From: Clostridium_AM sp900759715
GTDB lineage: Bacteria; Bacillota; Clostridia; Clostridiales; Clostridiaceae
Direction: 5' to 3'
NCBI GenBank assembly: GCA_900759715.1
Contig: CAAEXF010000075.1
Location: forward strand, 62,001 to 126,000
DNA: 64,000 nucleotides
Below, piece after piece: positions 42,167 through 49,091 of the stretch (the stretch's first letter is position 1; every line of letters begins with the position of its first letter). The notes under the pieces were generated by a model, which was not told the origin of the DNA, searched no databases, and saw only the letters and a program-made list of their open reading frames with translations. A program made the position numbers and the translations under genes.

Positions 42167-43132
42167 CTAGTACTTTCTTTCTAATAACTCTTTAGTAATT
42201 TCTTTCAAAATTGTCTTATATGGATTTTGAGGAAGATTATCTATCATTTTAAATGCCTTCTTTGTGTACTTGGCTGCAAGTTCTTTTGCTCTATTCAATC
42301 CACCGTTTTCATTTACTAACTTTATTATTTGTCTTACGTCTTCATCTGAAAAACTATGCTTTTCAAAATAAGGCTGAAAAGCCTTGCTATTTTTCTTTGC
42401 AGCGTAAATAAGTGGAAGTGTAAATATACCTTGTTTTATATCAATGGTTACAGATTTTCCTATTGAATCATTAGTTCCTGTATAGTCTAGCACATCATCT
42501 ATAATTTGAAAGGCCATTCCGATATTATGACCTATCTGCCAGAACTGTTTGCAAGTGGTATCATCACATCCACTTTCTGCTGCTCCAATATATAATGACA
42601 GAGAAAATAACTCCGCTGTTTTACCAGATGCTCTATTTAGATATCTTTTTACTGAAACTTTACTATTAAATCTTGAGTTCAGCTGATCTATTTCTCCTAA
42701 ACAAATTCTAGACATAGAATTGCTGTCTATCTTTACACTTTGAAGAGTTGCTGATGAAGCTAGAATTTTAAAGCACACACAAAAAAGAAAATCTCCTATA
42801 TAAACTGCATAATCTTTTCCGTATTTTGATTGAATAGTTTCCTGACCTCTTCTAATTTTTGAATCATCTATAACATCATCATGAATTAAAGTGGCCATAT
42901 GAAGAAGTTCTATTACAGCAGCTAAAGATCTTGCCTTTTCAGCATCATAATCGCCAAAATGCGAAGATACTATAACAAAAGCAGGTCTTAATAATTTACC
43001 ACCAGAGTGAATTAAATCTTTAATGGAGTTTTCTATTTTTTTATCTTTGCATTTAGTATTATTCTTCATAACAGTAATTACTTCTTGCAATTCTTCTCTT
43101 ATGTCATTATATCTATTCCATATGCTATCCAC
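42167..43132 (-). CDS. dmkB: Polyprenyl diphosphate synthase (DmkB-like)
   Basis: The start chosen is a GTG at 43132, 8 nt after GGGAGG; a GTG at 43150 overlaps the ribosome site. The 321-residue protein has both trans-prenyltransferase aspartate motifs, LIHDDVIDDSKIRRGQ near residue 85 and QIIDDVLDYTG near 210, plus GGKLLRPAFVI and GK for pyrophosphate binding. It probably makes the heptaprenyl or similar chain used by DmkA. Its start overlaps the end of eetB by 8 bp, indicating translational coupling. Confidence 0.9.
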   Translation of the reverse strand: MDSIWNRYNDIREELQEVITVMKNNTKCKDKKIENSIKDLIHSGGKLLRPAFVIVSSHFGDYDAEKARSLAAVIELLHMATLIHDDVIDDSKIRRGQETIQSKYGKDYAVYIGDFLFCVCFKILASSATLQSVKIDSNSMSRICLGEIDQLNSRFNSKVSVKRYLNRASGKTAELFSLSLYIGAAESGCDDTTCKQFWQIGHNIGMAFQIIDDVLDYTGTNDSIGKSVTIDIKQGIFTLPLIYAAKKNSKAFQPYFEKHSFSDEDVRQIIKLVNENGGLNRAKELAAKYTKKAFKMIDNLPQNPYKTILKEITKELLERKY

Positions 43133-43667
43133 ATCTATTTCCTCCCGCACTAACTTTTTTAAAATATGGCAGTTTAGTCATATGTCCTACCATATAATTT
43201 GCTGTTATACCTATAAAGATCCCTGTTCCAATGCCGGCTATAGATAATATAGGTAAATAAAGCATAACGTCTATATTATGAACTATAGCAGAAGCTACAA
43301 TTAATTGTCCTACATTGTGAAAAACAGCGCCTGCAGCACTTACTCCTATAATACTAAGTTTATCTTTTCCTATCCTCTTTATAAAAATCATGACATAGTA
43401 ACTGAGAATTGCACCTGAGGCACTATACATAAAAGAGGATAAATTACCACCAAACATAGTTGATAACATAAGTCTTAGTATAACTACTAAAAAAGCATCC
43501 TTATTATTATCAAAGGTATACAACGCAATGACTGTAACTAGGTTAGCTAGTCCTAGTTTTGCACCAGGCGTTATAAATGGTACTGGTATCATCCCTTCAA
43601 CTATATAAAGAACCAATGCCTGAGCAACTAAGAGCCCTATATAAATCGTTCTAGACGTTTTTCTCAT
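43125..43667 (-). CDS. eetB: Gx transporter / heptaprenyl diphosphate synthase component I-like membrane protein (EetB-like)
   Basis: The 180-residue protein has five to six hydrophobic segments and the family motifs PVPFITPGAKLGLANLVTVI and LRLMLSTMFGGNLSSFMYSASGA. This PF07456-type protein is the EetB component next to EetA in flavin-based electron transfer loci. Its exact role is unknown; it may help electron or flavin passage at the membrane. GAGGTGA precedes the ATG, and its stop overlaps dmkB. The older name as a synthase subunit is unlikely to describe its activity here. Confidence 0.82.
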   Translation of the reverse strand: MRKTSRTIYIGLLVAQALVLYIVEGMIPVPFITPGAKLGLANLVTVIALYTFDNNKDAFLVVILRLMLSTMFGGNLSSFMYSASGAILSYYVMIFIKRIGKDKLSIIGVSAAGAVFHNVGQLIVASAIVHNIDVMLYLPILSIAGIGTGIFIGITANYMVGHMTKLPYFKKVSAGGNRCG

Positions 43668-43677
43668 TTAACTCACC

Positions 43678-44067
43678 TCAGCTTGCTGTTATAATTTCAT
43701 CACCATTTTTATTGTCATAACCTCTGACCTCTACCATCAACTTATGAGGAAGACAGACTAAACTTTGTCCAGGCTTTGATATAAATCCTGGTCTTTCACA
43801 GATTTTATCTGGACAATCTGCATCGATTATAGCAACAAATTGATCTTTTATTTTAATTAAGTTATACCCGTTTTTAGTTTTAACAGTAAACTCCTCTTCT
43901 CCTTTATGCTCAGATAATGGAATTTTTTTATAAAGCTTTCCGTCTATAGTTATTTCTGCGTAGGTTCCTTTATATTCTCTATTCATCATTACTCCAGAAA
44001 TAAGTACTGGAACAAATGATAAACATACTAATAATGCTATGAGGATTATATCCCATTTTTTAAACAT
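43678..44067 (-). CDS. eetA: NusG domain II-containing membrane protein (EetA-like)
   Basis: The 129-residue protein has one N-terminal membrane helix (IILIALLVCLSFVPVLI) and an external NusG-II domain with DADCPDKICERPGFISKPGQSLVCLPHKLMVEV. The three cysteines CxxxxC..C are conserved in the family. The same small protein is the EetA partner of EetB in Listeria-type loci. It is 10 bp upstream of eetB. Function in electron transfer is inferred from synteny and known genetics in Listeria. Confidence 0.84.
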   Translation of the reverse strand: MFKKWDIILIALLVCLSFVPVLISGVMMNREYKGTYAEITIDGKLYKKIPLSEHKGEEEFTVKTKNGYNLIKIKDQFVAIIDADCPDKICERPGFISKPGQSLVCLPHKLMVEVRGYDNKNGDEIITAS

Positions 44068-44211
44068 AAATATATTACCTCGCTATTATACTATTTTAAA
44101 TTCTACTGACAACTTATCTCATAAACTTCAATAAATCACAAGGTAGAGTGAAGTTCACTCTACCTATATACTAAATATTTCACTGAGCCCTTCCGGTGTA
44201 GCATATACTTT

Positions 44212-46065
44212 CTACTTATAAATCGGAATTCTTCTTCCAAGCCACCAACTTCCTAGCCTGTCACTAAGCCAAGGCATTACCCAGTAATCTAACCCAAATA
44301 TTCTACCTGCTCCACCCATTAATGCAATGGCACCAAAAAAATGCCATAATATACTCCAGTCACCCATTGCTGAAAGCACAAAGTTAGTAACTAGGAACGC
44401 TGATGCTGCACTTGCGATGAATGTAAATAACCCTGCAAGCAAAGCAAGTCCGATGCATATCTCCATAAATACAACCATTCTTTGGAACCAAATTGCAATG
44501 TCCGGATTTGGTATCATAATCTTCATTATTGCCTTATAAAAACCAGGCATTTGGCTCAATATTGGTGTAGGCTGTGATACTGCATTTGCCGCCTGTTCTG
44601 AAGCTCCTGAACCAGCCGCAACTAGCCAATCAAAAGGCATTTTCATATTTCCTGCTTTAATCCAGCTGTCTGAACCTATGCCCTTAACTATTGAACTAAA
44701 GCCATTCTGTGCCCAAGTATTTTCACCATAAAGCTTCTTCAGGCCTTCAAGTACCCATATGCAGCCTATAAATAACCTTAGTGGCAGTAACCATAATCTA
44801 TTAGCTTTTGAGGATAAGTGTCCTCTCATTATGCTTCTCTTATCTTCCATTGAGAAGAACTCATGCATCAAATAGTGAAAACATGCATTAATATTATTTA
44901 CTCCCCACAGATAATGAAGATTAACAAGATGTTTCATGACCATAGCAAAGAAACCTGACAATTTCATACCGGAAAGGTTTGCCACGCAATACCTTCCACC
45001 AATGGAAACCATAAAACCATGATAGTTTGACTTAAACTTTGTCATTTCTTTCTTTTCTATGGAAGCAATTATGTTTTTAACTATAGTGTTTCCAGTTTGA
45101 AGAGCTGCTTCAACTATCTGTGGCGTTCCCTTTCCTGGTTGTTCTTCATAGTAGGTGATATCACCTGCTACAAAAACATTTTCTTTATCTACTGCTTGCA
45201 TATATTCGTTAGCTAATAATCTTCCAGCGCGTCCTCTTTCCAGTCCATATTCCCCTGCCTCCTGGTTTCCTTGTATGCCACAAGTCCAAATTAGAGTTCT
45301 AGTAGGAATTTCCTGTCCGTCTTTTAACTTTATGCTATTAGGAGTTACCTCAACTATTGGTGAGTTCTTTAACAGTTCAACTCCATGCTTTTCCATATAT
45401 TTTTCAGCTTTATTAGCTTGCTGTCTATCAAGCATATTTAGAATTGTTGACATTGCCTCTACTACTAAAAGCTTAATTTCTTTCACATCTACATTATATT
45501 CTTTTGCAAGCCTGCTCTTCCACTCAAGAAGCTCACCAGCCATTTCTATGCCTGTAAACCCTGAACCTGCTACTATAAAAGTTAGCATTTCTCTTCTCTT
45601 CTTTTCATCTCTTTCTCTTGCTGCACCAGAAAACATAGATTGGATATGTTCTCTTATTCTTATTGCATCTTCAAAAGACCAAAGTGTAAATCCATTTCCC
45701 TTTACTCCTGGCACGCCAAAGAATGCTGGTTCCGAACCGGTACCTATTACAAGATAGTCATACTCATAATTCCCAAAGGTTGTAACTACTGTTTTTTTGT
45801 CAATGTCCACTTTTTCAATATAGTCTGTAACTACATTAACCTTTGTCCTGCTAAATATTTTACTTAGTTCAATCTGAACTGATTCAGGTTGAACTCTTCC
45901 CCCTGCTACTTCATGGAGCTCTGTCATTAAAGTGTGGAAAGGATTCTTATCTATTAATGTAATCTCTATATTATTATTTTTTTTATATTTCTTAGCTAGC
46001 TTTTTAGCCACATGCACTCCACTGTACCCTGCACCTAAAACTAATATTTTTGTTTTGTTTAACAT
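44212..46065 (-). CDS. ndh2: Type II NADH dehydrogenase with C-terminal DoxX-like membrane domain (Ndh2)
   Basis: The 617-residue protein begins with an FAD Rossmann motif ILVLGAGYSGVHVA (G11-G16) and a second nucleotide site VAGSGFTGIEMAGELL near 170 for NADH. NVFVAGDITYY near 300 contacts FAD. Ordinary Ndh-2 has about 400 residues; here about 200 further residues contain four membrane helices of the DoxX type (WLLPLRLFIGCIWVLEGLKKL onward). This fused form is the Ndh2 of flavin-based extracellular electron transfer. It would oxidise NADH and reduce the DmkA/B quinone. GAGGTG precedes the ATG. Confidence 0.9.
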   Translation of the reverse strand: MLNKTKILVLGAGYSGVHVAKKLAKKYKKNNNIEITLIDKNPFHTLMTELHEVAGGRVQPESVQIELSKIFSRTKVNVVTDYIEKVDIDKKTVVTTFGNYEYDYLVIGTGSEPAFFGVPGVKGNGFTLWSFEDAIRIREHIQSMFSGAARERDEKKRREMLTFIVAGSGFTGIEMAGELLEWKSRLAKEYNVDVKEIKLLVVEAMSTILNMLDRQQANKAEKYMEKHGVELLKNSPIVEVTPNSIKLKDGQEIPTRTLIWTCGIQGNQEAGEYGLERGRAGRLLANEYMQAVDKENVFVAGDITYYEEQPGKGTPQIVEAALQTGNTIVKNIIASIEKKEMTKFKSNYHGFMVSIGGRYCVANLSGMKLSGFFAMVMKHLVNLHYLWGVNNINACFHYLMHEFFSMEDKRSIMRGHLSSKANRLWLLPLRLFIGCIWVLEGLKKLYGENTWAQNGFSSIVKGIGSDSWIKAGNMKMPFDWLVAAGSGASEQAANAVSQPTPILSQMPGFYKAIMKIMIPNPDIAIWFQRMVVFMEICIGLALLAGLFTFIASAASAFLVTNFVLSAMGDWSILWHFFGAIALMGGAGRIFGLDYWVMPWLSDRLGSWWLGRRIPIYK

Positions 46066-46180
46066 TTACCCACCTCATATCAACTTAAAAATTTAGTAAG
46101 ATATTTAAGATTTTGACCAACCTAATTTAACCCGGTATTCTAAATAGGCTTTTAAATTCTGTAGTTTATAATAACAGAAG

Positions 46181-46200
46181 TTTGTGTGGATTTTATGTGA
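46181..46200. promoter_or_regulatory. Shared 20-bp motif in the ndh2/fmnB divergent promoter
   Basis: TTTGTGTGGATTTTATGTGA is 18/20 identical to the motif at 41117-41136. It lies about 116-135 bp upstream of ndh2 and 160-178 bp upstream of fmnB, in the 293-bp divergent gap; no gene lies in that gap. On the other strand it contains CACATAAAATC and CACAAA, a pattern compatible with tandem OmpR-type half sites. Confidence 0.5.
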
Positions 46201-46358
46201 AATTAATAAAACTTCTCATCGATTCTATAGGAATTTTTAAAATATATAGCTAAGTTTTCCTAGCGATTCTCCATAAAAAACACACAATAATGTGATAAAA
46301 TTCAGCTAAAATGCTCATGGAATAATTTAATATTCTATATAAAACTGGAGGAATACAG

Positions 46359-47411
46359 ATGAAAAAATTTATATATGCTCTTGGAGTTTCTATCTTACTT
46401 ACGCTGTCTCTAAGTGCATGTTCTAAGATTAGCAAAAGCAAAGCATATGAGAAAAATTTTATAACAATGGATACGCCTATGAAGCTAACAGCCTATGGTC
46501 CAAATGCACAAAAAGCAGTTGATGAGAGTATCCAAAAATTATATGAACTCAATGATATGGCTAGTTCTACTATTAGCAATAGCGATGTGAGTAAAATTAA
46601 TAATGCTGCTGGTAAAAGTTATGTAAAAGTTCACCCAGAGATAATAAAAATGTTAGTTGCTTCACAAAAATACTCAAAATTAAGTAATGGAGCATGGGAT
46701 ATTACAGTAGGTCCCCTAATAAATCTTTGGGGAATAGGTACCGATAAAGCAAAAGTGCCTTCTGAGACTGAAATCAAATCCAAACTACCTTTAGTTGGAT
46801 ATGAAAAAATTATCATCGATGAAAAGAATAATAGCGTCATGCTGAAAGAGTCAGGTATGTCTATAGATCTAGGCGGCATAGCTAAAGGTTTTGCCGCTGA
46901 TGAAGTGTTAAAGATTTATAAGAAATATAACATTAAAGATGGACTTATAAACTTAGGTTCCAGTTCTATTTATGCAGTTGGGAAAAATGAAAATAGCCAT
47001 CCCTGGTCCATTGGAATCAAGAATCCTAGAAATGAAAGTGCTGGAAACTATCTAGGAATTATTAAAGCATCAGATGAGGCGTTATCTACATCTGGTGATT
47101 ATGAGAGATATTTCATTAAAGATGGAAAAAGATATCATCACATACTAAATCCTTCAACAGGCTATCCAGTAGACAACGGTATTATGAGTGTAACTGTCAT
47201 GGTATCTGGTGATGTCGCAGATAACAGTATGCTAGCAGATATTATGTCTTTAACAGTCTTTGAATTAGGTACAGAGAAAGGCATAAAATTAATAGATAGC
47301 ATGCCAAATTTAGCTTGCGAAATTACAACAACAGATTATAAGATTTATAAGTCATCTAGGTTCAAAGACAGAATTTCAAATTTAAGTAATGATTTTACAT
47401 TTGTTAATTAA
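46359..47411 (+). CDS. fmnB: FAD:protein FMN transferase lipoprotein (ApbE family, FmnB-like)
   Basis: The 350-residue protein has a lipoprotein signal with lipobox LSAC (Cys21). ApbE features follow: FITMDTPMKLTAYG, VGPLINLWGIG, SIDLGGIAKGFAADEVL, INLGSSSIYAVG and YHHILNPSTGYPVD with the metal-site histidine. It transfers FMN from FAD to threonine in FMN_bind domains outside the membrane, here most likely the PplA-like lipoprotein. The usual ADALST motif near the C-terminus reads ADIMSLT. GGAGG precedes the ATG. It is divergent from ndh2. Confidence 0.92.
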   Translation: MKKFIYALGVSILLTLSLSACSKISKSKAYEKNFITMDTPMKLTAYGPNAQKAVDESIQKLYELNDMASSTISNSDVSKINNAAGKSYVKVHPEIIKMLVASQKYSKLSNGAWDITVGPLINLWGIGTDKAKVPSETEIKSKLPLVGYEKIIIDEKNNSVMLKESGMSIDLGGIAKGFAADEVLKIYKKYNIKDGLINLGSSSIYAVGKNENSHPWSIGIKNPRNESAGNYLGIIKASDEALSTSGDYERYFIKDGKRYHHILNPSTGYPVDNGIMSVTVMVSGDVADNSMLADIMSLTVFELGTEKGIKLIDSMPNLACEITTTDYKIYKSSRFKDRISNLSNDFTFVN

Positions 47412-47460
47412 CCTATAAATACTAACCAATTCACCGGGTGTTAGAAATTAGTAAATAGAA

Positions 47461-47503
47461 AAGGCTCTAGGCACAATGATAGAACCATTGTATCTAGAGT
47501 CTT
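47461..47503 (+). terminator. Terminator after fmnB
   Basis: GGCTCTAG.CACAATG and CATTGTATCTAGAGTC pair over about 16 bp around a 7-nt loop, about 50 bp after the fmnB stop. The following sequence (TTATCAG) is only weakly T-rich. Confidence 0.65.
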
Positions 47504-47640
47504 ATCAGAAATTGTATACAAACAGTAGAAATTTTTATTTATCCAATACTTAATGTACCAAAAACATAGTCTATATCTTTACTTACCTTGCTATTTATAA
47601 CTTCATAATTCTTAAAATATCTTGAGTCTCAAATAGTAGT

Positions 47641-48348
47641 TTAATCAATACTACCTACTGAAGTTTCTTCCTTAGGTAAAGCTATATCACATACTTGACC
47701 AAAGTAAGCAAATTTTACTCCAAAAAGATATATTAGTACTCCCATAAGTGCTAAATATAGAACTATATACATTGGTCGTAAAAATGCAGCTGATACAGTA
47801 TTATATAAAGTCAATGTTCCAAAGAACATAAATATAATTCCTGCTACCCATTTAATATATACTTCTGGTATATGCCTGCACATCCATGCCCCACCTAAAA
47901 TACCTATACCGTCCGCAACAAGCATTCCTACTGTCGTCCCCATCAGTATAAGCAGCGGATGTTGATTTTCTGCTGCTATAGTTATAGTCATAAGCTGTGT
48001 CTTGTCCCCCATTTCAGCAATAAAGAAGGCAATAGCCACTGTGACTATAGGGCCAAACTTTACTTTTTTGTTTTCTTCATCATCTAGTTTATCTCCTCGA
48101 ATTGTCCAAAGACCAAAGGCCAAGAAGGACACTGCTGCAACTACTTTTACCACATTCATTGGAATTACAGAACTTAAATAGCTTCCAACTGCAACTGCCA
48201 ATGCATGATTTAGAATAGTTGCAATTAGGACGCCCATAAGAACTTGTTTAGCCTTGTATTTGCTGGCCATAGCCATAGCTAGCAGCTGCGTTTTATCCCC
48301 CATTTCCGCAACTACAACTAATAATAATGCTTTAATAAATGATGCCAT
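47641..48348 (-). CDS. TMEM165/GDT1 (UPF0016) family manganese exporter
   Basis: The 235-residue protein has six to seven membrane segments and two copies of the cation motif EMGDKTQL, at residues 15-22 and 111-118, the defining ExGDK[ST] repeat. Bacterial members (MneA/MneP-like role) export Mn2+. The 5' leader carries a yybP-ykoY manganese riboswitch, which supports Mn as substrate. GGAGG precedes the ATG. Confidence 0.9.
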   Translation of the reverse strand: MASFIKALLLVVVAEMGDKTQLLAMAMASKYKAKQVLMGVLIATILNHALAVAVGSYLSSVIPMNVVKVVAAVSFLAFGLWTIRGDKLDDEENKKVKFGPIVTVAIAFFIAEMGDKTQLMTITIAAENQHPLLILMGTTVGMLVADGIGILGGAWMCRHIPEVYIKWVAGIIFMFFGTLTLYNTVSAAFLRPMYIVLYLALMGVLIYLFGVKFAYFGQVCDIALPKEETSVGSID

Positions 48349-48425
48349 TTTACACCCTCCAAATTATTTTAATCATGAACCCTAACTATCCTCCTTTTAG
48401 CTGCTATTTCTTTTATAAAAAATAA

Positions 48426-48462
48426 AGACTTTCAGCGCAATAATACACCCTGTTAGAAGTCT
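48426..48462 (-). terminator. Second leader terminator of the Mn exporter
   Basis: On the minus strand AGACTTCTAACA pairs with TGCGCTGAAAGTCT (several G-U or unpaired positions), followed by TTATTTTTT. It repeats almost the same stem sequence as the terminator at 48495-48530, so the leader contains two terminators in tandem. Confidence 0.7.
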
Positions 48463-48494
48463 TTCTTGATGAAATGATAAATTGCATCAAAAAA

Positions 48495-48530
48495 GACTTC
48501 TAACACAATGTAAACATTGCGCTAAAAGTC
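48495..48530 (-). terminator. First leader terminator, fused to the riboswitch 3' end
   Basis: GACTTTTAGCGCAATG and CATTGTGTTAGAAGTC pair over 16 bp with a few wobble pairs around a 4-nt loop, followed on the minus strand by TTTTTTG. Its 5' arm overlaps the 3' strand of aptamer helix P1, so aptamer folding and terminator formation should exclude each other. Confidence 0.8.
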
Positions 48531-48625
48531 TCACTTAACTAAAATAGTTACGATAAAGCCAGACCAATGGTCAGTATGTTGACTTTATCACCTTTTTCAA
48601 GGCAGCTACTCCCTCTTAACTAAAG
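48523..48625 (-). ncRNA. yybP-ykoY manganese riboswitch
   Basis: On the minus strand the leader contains the conserved pieces of the class in order: AAGAGGGAGTAGC at the 5' side, GTCAACATACTG in the middle, GGTCTGGCTTTATC, and GTGAGACTTTT at the 3' side. These belong to the Mn2+-binding aptamer, whose ligand stabilises the helix and prevents terminator formation. It precedes a Mn exporter gene on the same strand, the classic partner. Boundaries are approximate. Confidence 0.85.
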
Positions 48626-48723
48626 GATATTTATTTGATAGTTTAATTGTACTTGAACTTGCATTGCTTGTCAATTAATTCTTTTTTCTAGGCCTTGTAT
48701 CACATTAATTTTACATTTAGTAA

Positions 48724-48775
48724 TTGACAATAATAATTTTGAATATTAATATATACGTATACCCCTATAGGTATA
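48724..48775 (+). promoter_or_regulatory. Promoter and CsoR-type operator of csoR-ATPase
   Basis: TTGACA at 48724-48729 and TAATAT at 48747-48752 are separated by 17 bp. The predicted start point falls in TATACCCCTATAGGTATA at 48758-48775, an inverted repeat with C/G runs around an AT centre, as in copper-responsive CsoR operators. Binding there would block transcription in the absence of metal. Confidence 0.7.
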
Positions 48776-48807
48776 AAATAAATCTTATTATGTTGGAGGA
48801 TAAAAAT

Positions 48808-49083
48808 ATGCGTCAATGTATGGACATTCCAAAAGTTCAAACAAGAATTAAAAAAATAGAAGGTCAGCTTAGAGCTATTTCCGAAATGGTAACTAAAGAT
48901 GTGCCTTGTGAAGATATTTTGATACAGATTAATGCTGCAAAAAGTGCACTGCATAAAGTTGGTCAGGTAGTTTTAGAGGGACATTTACAACACTGCGTTC
49001 GTGATGGTATTGAGCATGGTGATGCCGACAAAACAATCGCTGAATTTGCTAAAGCAGTAGAACATTTTTCAAGAATGGGCTAG
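48808..49083 (+). CDS. csoR: CsoR-family metal-sensing repressor
   Basis: The start is the ATG at 48808, with GGAGG upstream (TTGGAGGATAAAAAT); the longer frame from 48724 overlaps the promoter. The 91-residue helical protein has VQTRIKKIEGQLRAISEMV and the metal ligands Cys in VPCEDIL, and His and Cys in EGHLQHCV. These follow the C-H-C order that binds Cu(I) in CsoR. RcnR/FrmR relatives differ at these positions. It is 8 bp from the P-type ATPase gene and probably represses both. Confidence 0.88.
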   Translation: MRQCMDIPKVQTRIKKIEGQLRAISEMVTKDVPCEDILIQINAAKSALHKVGQVVLEGHLQHCVRDGIEHGDADKTIAEFAKAVEHFSRMG

Positions 49084-49091
49084 GTGACAAA

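Noticed and set aside
45155..45757. 200-codon open frame on the plus strand inside ndh2
   Set aside because: It is antisense to a clear NADH dehydrogenase, has no ribosome site, and its Ser/Pro-rich composition is what the opposite strand of a coding region produces.
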